From positions 62,001 through 126,000 of the forward strand of contig JAXGGA010001606.1 in the NCBI GenBank assembly GCA_038373865.1: a DNA stretch of 64,000 nt. Reading direction: 5' to 3'. The translations under genes were made by a program, and so were the position numbers. The notes beneath the pieces were generated by a model that ran no database searches, was not told the DNA's origin, and saw only the letters and a list, made by a program, of their open reading frames with translations. This document shows, piece by piece, positions 57,174 to 64,000 of this stretch (positions are counted from its first letter, which is position 1; the number at the start of each line of letters is the position of its first letter). The DNA is from Uloborus plumipes. Lineage: Eukaryota; Arthropoda; Arachnida; Araneae; Uloboridae.

Positions 57174-59145
57174 AGCCTACTTTCCCGTTAAAAATGAAAG
57201 AAAGACGAAAAAAATATTAAAAGTAGCTTAATGCATCTAAAAATATCGCCAAGTTAAAAAAATAAAAAGGTAAAATGAATATCGAAAAATTAAAATTTTG
57301 AAAGTAGGGTATTGAGATGGGGAATTTGTGCGTCGGTCGGTCGGTCGGTCTGTCGGTCTGTCTGTCCCCCCCTAATAACTTTTGAATGAACTTTCCGATT
57401 TGGACAAACTTTTTTTTGTTGGAAAGATCTCGGCGAGTACAGCTCATTCTCATGTCTGATTTTTCGATTTGAACAATTTTTGGTTCGAATTTGAACCGTT
57501 CAAACAACCTGTCCCTTGATGTCTTTTGAATGAACAGTCTGATTTGAACATTTTTTTTTTGTTCGAAAGATCTTTTCAAGGATACTTCATTACCGTATCT
57601 ACATTTCCGATTTTAACAAATTTTCGTTCAACGTTGAACCGTTCAAACAAGCTGTCACCCCTAATAACTTTTGAATGAACAGTCCGATTTAAACAAACTT
57701 TTTTTTGTTTGAAGCATCTCGGCAAGGATACTTTATTACCATATTTAAATTTTCAATTTGAACATTTTTGGTTTAACATTGAACCGTTCAGGCAACCTTT
57801 CCCCACCTAATAACTTTTGAGTGAACCGTCAGAATTGAATAAACTTTTTTTTGTTCGAAAGATATCGGCGAGTATAGCTCATTCCCATATTTGATTTTTC
57901 GATTTGAACAATTTTTGGTTCAACTTTGAACCGTTCAAACAACCTATCCCGCGATGCTAACTTTTGAGTGAACAATCCGATTTGAACAAACTTTTTTTCG
58001 TTCGAAATATCTCATCAAGAATACTTCATTCCCGTATCTACATTTCCGATTTGAACAATTTTTCGTTCAACATTGAACCTTTTAAGCAACCTTTCCCCAC
58101 CGAATAACTTTTGAGTGAACCGTCCGAATGGAATAAACTTTTTTTTGTTTGAAAGATCTCGGAGAGACTTTCCCATACATTCCCATATTTCGCTTTTTGA
58201 TTCAAACCATTTTTCGTTCAATAGAAAAAATTTACATTAGCGTCTACGGGGAATTTAAGTTGAATGTTGATCCTGAACTTAAAGTCGGATTTCCTTCCAA
58301 CTAACTTTGTAAGAAAATGGTTTTGATAAATAATGTTTGTAAAGTACTTTTCTGAGTAATCTCCTGTGAGGACTCTGATTCCGACTCCGACTCCGCGCAC
58401 TCAGAAAAAAAATGATTGAACGTGCAGACGATTTTTTGTTTATTTATTCATTTGTTTTATTTTATTTATTATTATTATTATTATTTATTTATTTATTTTT
58501 TTTGCAGACGATTTTTTTTGTAATAAAAATTTTTCATTCACGAGAACATTTTATTCTTTATTTATATTTAACAACTGGCAACGGATTAAAAGTGAAATTC
58601 CGGAAATTTTATTAACGGACGATTTTTTTTTCTTTTTCTTTTTTCTTCTTTCTTTGATAAAATGTGTTTTGATGATCTTTGTACTTTTATTTATTTATTT
58701 TTCTTAATTGTTATTATTATTATTATTATTTTATTTTTTTTTTTTGAACACGATGGAGGGTTTTTTCTACGGAGGAACTGTAACAGTTACACTCTTTAAA
58801 AGGTGTGACAAAACTTTATTTATTCGTTAATTACTTTTTACGTATCCATTTCATCTGATTAGAGGGGCATATTTTGCTTTTCGAAATCAGCTGTAAGGGC
58901 CATGCTCCACATCAGCGTAAAACGCGACCGAAACTGAAGGCAGAAACCGAAAATCCGGGTACTTTGCATAGGAACACCATTGAATCCATTTTTACGCTTC
59001 TGCATATTTTTTCTGCTTTACGTCGATGTGGAGCATGGCCCTAAGTGCTAAAAAGGTATGTTTGACATAATTTTCAGTCTCAGATAATCAAGAGAATAAT
59101 GATCAGATGCGAGAATGCCGATGTCGATGTACGGGAAAGTAGGCT
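57174..59145 (-). repeat. Complex dispersed repeat, copy B, with 15-bp inverted ends
   Basis: Inverted relative to copy A at 25139-27143. It is bounded by AGCCTACTTTCCCGT (57174-57188) and ACGGGAAAGTAGGCT (59131-59145), exact inverted termini. It contains about six units of roughly 145 bp (57400-58200) against seven in A, GGTC/GTCT microsatellites (57334-57370), AT microsatellites (58460-58500, 58700-58735) and a nested MITE. Alignment with A stops near 59091. No transposase or clear target duplication. Reverse-strand frames (57217-57579, 58015-58221) encode the same repeated peptides and are probably not genes. Confidence 0.7.
58897..59041. mobile_element. PIF/Harbinger-like MITE nested in copy B
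   Basis: 145 bp with inverted ends GGGCCATGCTCCACATC and GATGTGGAGCATGGCCC, flanked by TAA (58894-58896, 59042-59044). The matching site in copy A (25187-25189) has a single TTA/TAA and no insert, which fixes both ends and the 3-bp duplication. A TAA target and GGG ends fit PIF/Harbinger. Confidence 0.85.
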
Positions 59146-59283
59146 CGTTTAGTTCTTGACAGAACTTCTTGTTGCTACGGATTTTAAAATTTCCTTGGTA
59201 TATTTCCTAGGTATTTCAGTTGAGATACTAATTAAAATATCTGAAAGTGTTACTAATTTGCTTTGTACTTGAAGGGCTCTTTT

Positions 59284-59448
59284 CAGGGACGTCATTTCAA
59301 GTTTTTCCAAGGGGGGACAAAGGGGGAAAACTCAATTCGATTTCATCGGAAACCAGCAAAAACCACGCCCACTTGGCTGTAAATACATTGATTTCTCAAA
59401 GTCAGGGGGGGCAATTGACGCCCCCTGCCCCCCTAAATGACGGACCTG
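59284..59448. mobile_element. hAT-like MITE
   Basis: 165 bp with CAGGGACGTCATTT and AAATGACGGACCTG at its ends and an exact 8-bp duplication GCTCTTTT (59276-59283, 59449-59456). The inside is G- and C-run-rich. CAGGG ends and 8-bp duplication point to hAT. The frame at 59247-59507 spans it and is not a gene. Confidence 0.8.
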
Positions 59449-59456
59449 GCTCTTTT

Positions 59457-61290
59457 ATTACTGAATTAGATTACAAATTTGAATCCTTCTTGATGGGCAA
59501 TGCATGATGGCAATTTCACTAACGAGACTACACATATACGACAGTACTTTCATGGTAAACCCTCATTAAAAAAAAATACTGATATGTTTCTTTGTACGGC
59601 AATATCTCTTTACAAGCCTTGAAACATCTCATTGATGCTACGTCATAGAGCATGAAATGTTGCGTATTGTTTATGTACAGTATTCCATTCCATACAGACC
59701 AAATTGTTTTCAAAACTCACCAATAAACTCAGAGTAAATTGCAATCGTTATCTTTGATTATGGTTTGATATTTTTTCTTTAACTTTTCGTTGAGTTTTGT
59801 GCTAGAATAGAAGCAGTGCTTCCGAAAAATCAACGCGACTGTTAAATAAGCTATGATTTCATTCAATTTTCATGTTTTAGGAAGTTTTTGTTTTAGTAGA
59901 GCGCCGTTTAGCCTTAGCCCCAATAACCAGGTACCCGGATACTTCTTTGTGATTTTCATCGCAATTTTTATCATTTCTAATTACTTCTTCGAAAAATCAC
60001 TCTTAATCCTCGTTATTTGCATTAATATGTGAACCAAATCAGGAAATCTGTTTTTTTTTTTTAGTATTTAAAATTTTTATATACAGTTATTCAATAACCA
60101 GGTACCAAGGTACCGATAAGTGTATCCTGTATTCATTCAAAAAGACAAAAGAATAACATGCTTTTAATATGAGAAGGAGGGAAAAAAAAGGTTATAATTT
60201 ATTTTCAACCCTAAAAAAGAAGAAGAAAAGGTCAAGTTAAATGCTTGAGGTTTAAAAAATAGCAAAATTAGCTATTTTCACAAACTATATGTTTAAATTT
60301 TCTGAAGTAACATCCTTAGGAGAGTAAAAAAAAAAAAACAAGTAAATAAAAGTTTATATTGAGAAAGAATGACATCTGAGGTGAAAAGTACTGAAATGTT
60401 CTCCCAAAGCCTGTAATTTTACCGCAAGTAACATGACTTTCGACTTAAGGTAGAAAAGAAAAGTAACGTTCTAAGAAAAACTAATATGTTGGGAACGAAG
60501 AGAACAAAAGAACGAAGAGAACAAAAGAAAAGAAGAACTTAAATGAAACGCATTTAAGAAATTTACAATAGAAAGGTGCGTTAAATTAGACTTATTCCTC
60601 GAACTTTCTTTTATTTATATTTATGGGAAAAGAATTAAAATTGAGCTTTGTGCGTGAATCTAAGAATCATGCTGTTAAATATTTGGTTTTTCTCCAAAAG
60701 GCTCATTGATGCATTTTGGAAAATAAAACGATTTTCTTGAAGGGAGTGGGACGTGTTATTAAAAATCATTGCATGCAAAGGAATTTTTAACGCCTCTACA
60801 AGTGTACTTCACACTTTCGAAGAACAGAAATGTGCAGCAAAAGTCTGCAAAAGTATTTTAATGCTGGAAATATAAACTTTTTATCAAGGAAAGGAAAACA
60901 AAAAAGTGATTGTAATTTTCAAAACTAGTATTTTTTAATTATTGTGTGTGAGGTATACTCTAAACATCAACAGTCAAATTACAATAACGAGTTGTTTCTC
61001 TGCCATCGACAGTTTCATCCTTAAAAAGATAGTTTACAAAAAATATTTACACTTATCTTATTTATGTTTTATGTAATTGATTGATAGTATAGTTTTCACG
61101 AATTGCGTATACTCCGATCGTCCAAAATGAAGTTCACTTCACTAAAATGCGTCACGGAACATTTTTGGAAAAAAAGTCCAATAATTGATTTGCTTAATTG
61201 TATATACTATGATTAGCAATATAGTTTAAACACTTAGAAAGCGAAGATCATGTTAAACCAATAACCTCTGTAAAATAGGCATAAAAGAAC
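59457..61290. other. No gene seen
   Basis: AT-rich. The phrase AATAACCAGGTACC occurs twice (about 59922 and 60096), and a short GAACGAAGAGAACAAAA repeat lies near 60494-60528. Confidence 0.45.
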
Positions 61291-61294
61291 TTAA

Positions 61295-61806
61295 CCCATT
61301 TGTGCCCAAGTTTGTTTTAAACATTTTTTTTTCAATTTTAACTCTAAAAACTCTTACTTGGAATGGTTTGCATACATTTTAGGCTTAAAATAGTTTTTCG
61401 CTGCGATATTTATTAAGTTATTTAACGTCCTATATATGGGATATTTTACAGATATGTGAGCAAAATACGACCTTACTAGACTTTACTTGCAAAGTAACAT
61501 TGCAGAAGGCATCTGTGATCAATTTTAAGCAAATAATTTTAAAATAGTTTAATTTTATAAAAAATAAGTTCGCAAAAAAAATTACTTTCTGTGGCTACCC
61601 ATGCTTGATCGTTGCTTGGCTGATTTGTCTGAAAGCTGTCAATAAAGAAACTCTGATATCCAAATATTGGCTTTGTCTGGTTTTCCTAAGAAGAAGGACT
61701 GTTTAACTTGTGAAAAACAGCTTGAGTAAAATGATATATCCATTACAGGTTTATGTATGCAGTAACTAACAAGCGTCTCGTTTTTAGGCTACTGGGCATA
61801 CATGGG
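61295..61806. mobile_element. TTAA-flanked piggyBac-like MITE
   Basis: The termini CCCATTTGTGCCCA and the inverted TGGGCATACATGGG are flanked by exact TTAA (61291-61294, 61807-61810). 512 bp, no coding capacity. Ends resemble 33324-33809. Confidence 0.75.
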
Positions 61807-61810
61807 TTAA

Positions 61811-64000
61811 TCGGAGGTTTTTATTATTGTTTTATTTTATTATTCAATAGACGTATGCCTTATAGTAAATGCCTTTCCTTCATAGGATCTGTGATAGTTG
61901 GTTAAGGCAATATCATATCTGTGTACAAATGTATTTCTTTTCTTCCTTAATTTTTAATACTAGATGGACCTCTTGCTATCAGATAATGATGAATGAAAAA
62001 CGCGGCCCGTCAGAACAAAGAGAAAAATGTTGTCAAAACAGAAACAAAAGCTGTAACTATCTGCAACAAAGATGAGTCATAACTGTCGAAATAAGAATCT
62101 TTGCTACTTTTTCTTCCCGGCGGAGAAGAAATAAAAAATAATCATTGTTTCATCTGTCAGAGCATTTTCTTTTGACAGTTTTTATGGCTTTTGTAGTGTG
62201 TCACACTAAGGGCGTATATCCTTTATCGTGGTTGACAATAAATTCAAGCCTTTCCTAACATCTCAACGAGATAGGATATACATTTTCTTGAAAGCATTGC
62301 CAAATTGACGTCTACTGTATCCTCTGTCAATATATTTTTTTAGGAAAGGCATTAGTTTCTGAACAACTGGATTCTTGCAGTTTTCTGGGACTTAGCTGGC
62401 CTACTGAAACATATGGTTTCTTTTTTTAAATTGCTTTGAAATATTCCAATGAGTTTTTTGAAACATGAAATAATTAAATTATGAAACCTTGTTTCTAATT
62501 ATGTTTTCTGTTCCTGACATATGCATTACATATTGTTATGACACAACATATATTTTCATCTCATTGCACTTAATGATTTGATAATACTCCTTACAAAAAT
62601 GTCTGCATTTGAAAAATCATTAGTTTCGTGTCTGAATGTATTATATTGTATCGTGTATGTTTTGAACATAAGCACTTGTTTTCACTCATCTACATTTAAA
62701 TATAATAGATCTCAAATTTTCTTGAGATAGCTCATTCTATTTGTAGCCGTACAGTTTTGAAATAATTTTTGAATCTCAATGTATTGAATCTACGTAAATC
62801 AGTCCACGGCTGTACTTGGGAAATATTAGCGAAAGAAGTACTGATGTAAAGTAATAAAATTAGGTGAGGGAAATCAAACGATTTCTTTAAAAAAGAAAAT
62901 TTTCACTTTTAACATATAAATATATTCTATTTTTTAATAATCTTGAGCAGTATTGTTTACTTTTCAAAAAAGTTTGATGCTTTTTTTTTCTAGGTAACAA
63001 AACTTTTTTCTTAAAATCAACGAATTAATTTTGTTGATTTTAAGATTTTTTGTTTTGTTCTCCTAATTAAGAATGATATGAATGAATTACCCCTTACTGT
63101 AAAACTGAGTTTTCAAATTTTCTCTTAAAACAGTCACGAAACATACTTTTCAGCAACTTTTATATTCGTATGAAGAACTTTGTTCAGCCATTCTGGATAT
63201 GGACAACACTTTAATCAAAACTTCTAAAAGAAATCAATTTGAGTCAAAACCTAGAAACCTGTGAGAAAACGCATTCGATCTCTTCACCCGTAAGATACCG
63301 TAAAGAAATAAGTAAAATTACCGGGAGAAAATTCAACAAAAGTGTTTCAAAGAAAGTCCTTGTAATCAAAAACTTTTCTTCTCAATAATCTACATGTAAC
63401 ATGTATTTCGGCTTAAAGTTTGAAAAGTAAAACAATAAGTTAGAAAACGAATATGTTTAAAGTCAATTCATTGAAACATCGGGGAAAATACATTTAATCA
63501 AATGCAATGAACTCAACGTTAAAAGTAAAATTTCTATTTAATACCATGAGAAAAGCTTTTCTTTTAGAAAATGTTGAAAAGAAAAGTTTCTTTGTTTTGA
63601 ACTAATTTCGAGCTGGTATTCTTTTTTGTTTCGCTCTTTATAGAGTTTATGGGCTGCTTTCCGAGGAAAGAGCTTGTAGCAAGCGTGACCAAAGCGATAT
63701 TGGTTTCGGAGCTCTAAAATAAGTAATTTAGATTGCGTCTGCTCAGAAAGTAAAATATAAATATTTCACTGAGAAAAGTAAATTAAGAAAATAAATAAAT
63801 AAGTAAATAAAATAAATACATACTTGAAGATATTTGAGCTTTTCTAAACAAACAAATTGGAAATTTGCTCTGAAAATTACGATAAAAAGAGCAACGTACT
63901 TTGTGATAAAACTTACTTTAAAAATATAATTTTTATTTTTGATGGTAAATTTTAACGTCAAAAAAAGAGGGGGTGGGGGCTTTCATAACTGTAGATATTT
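61811..64000. other. No gene seen
   Basis: AT-rich, with an AAAT/AAGT microsatellite at about 63780-63822. Frames at 61869-62075 and 63743-63961 have no recognisable product. Confidence 0.45.

Overview
The window is AT-rich, repeat-dense eukaryotic DNA from an arthropod. The mix of elements fits a chelicerate, most likely a spider: a BEL/Pao retrotransposon, mariner fold-backs, Helitron helicase remains, tRNA-derived SINEs with AACAAC tails, and TTAA-flanked MITEs. The species cannot be fixed from this sequence, and the spider call is an inference. I see no convincing host protein exon, rRNA or functional tRNA, so this is a gene desert or part of a very long intron. Most short open frames are chance frames or lie inside repeats.

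Layout. 1-5 kb: a hAT-like fold-back MITE, a TTAA-flanked MITE, a reverse-strand SINE and a TA-flanked fold-back. 5-11 kb: a SINE, an old tandem array (about 6340-8450) interrupted by a fold-back mariner relic and a second element, then an unclassified 2.1-kb DNA transposon (8831-10921) with repeated TGTTATGTTAGTCAC motifs. 11-16 kb: mostly featureless. 16.7-22.1 kb: Helitron helicase remains, hairpins, a pogo/Tigger-like MITE and a long dispersed repeat. 25.1-27.1 kb: a complex repeat with seven units of about 145 bp; a second copy lies inverted at 57.2-59.1 kb. 31-36 kb: more MITEs, a SINE, a hairpin and the 3' end of a LINE. 41.2 and 46.5 kb: two large inverted repeats. 48.5-54.6 kb: a complete BEL/Pao element on the minus strand. 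56-62 kb: a SINE, the second complex repeat with a nested MITE, a small hAT-like element and another TTAA-flanked MITE.

The only protein gene that looks functional is the 1764-residue Gag-Pol of the BEL/Pao element. Its two LTRs read identical across 227 bp and it is flanked by a 5-bp TTATT duplication, so it inserted recently and may still move. Almost everything else is non-autonomous or decayed. These depend on enzymes encoded elsewhere: hAT, Tc1/mariner, piggyBac-like and PIF/Harbinger-like transposases for the MITEs, and a LINE with a matching tail for the SINEs.

Best candidates for something undescribed are the 2.1-kb transposon at 8831-10921, the paired complex repeats at 25.1 and 57.2 kb whose units each carry a TTGAAC-N-GTTCAA palindrome, and the near-perfect 676-bp palindrome at 46.5 kb.
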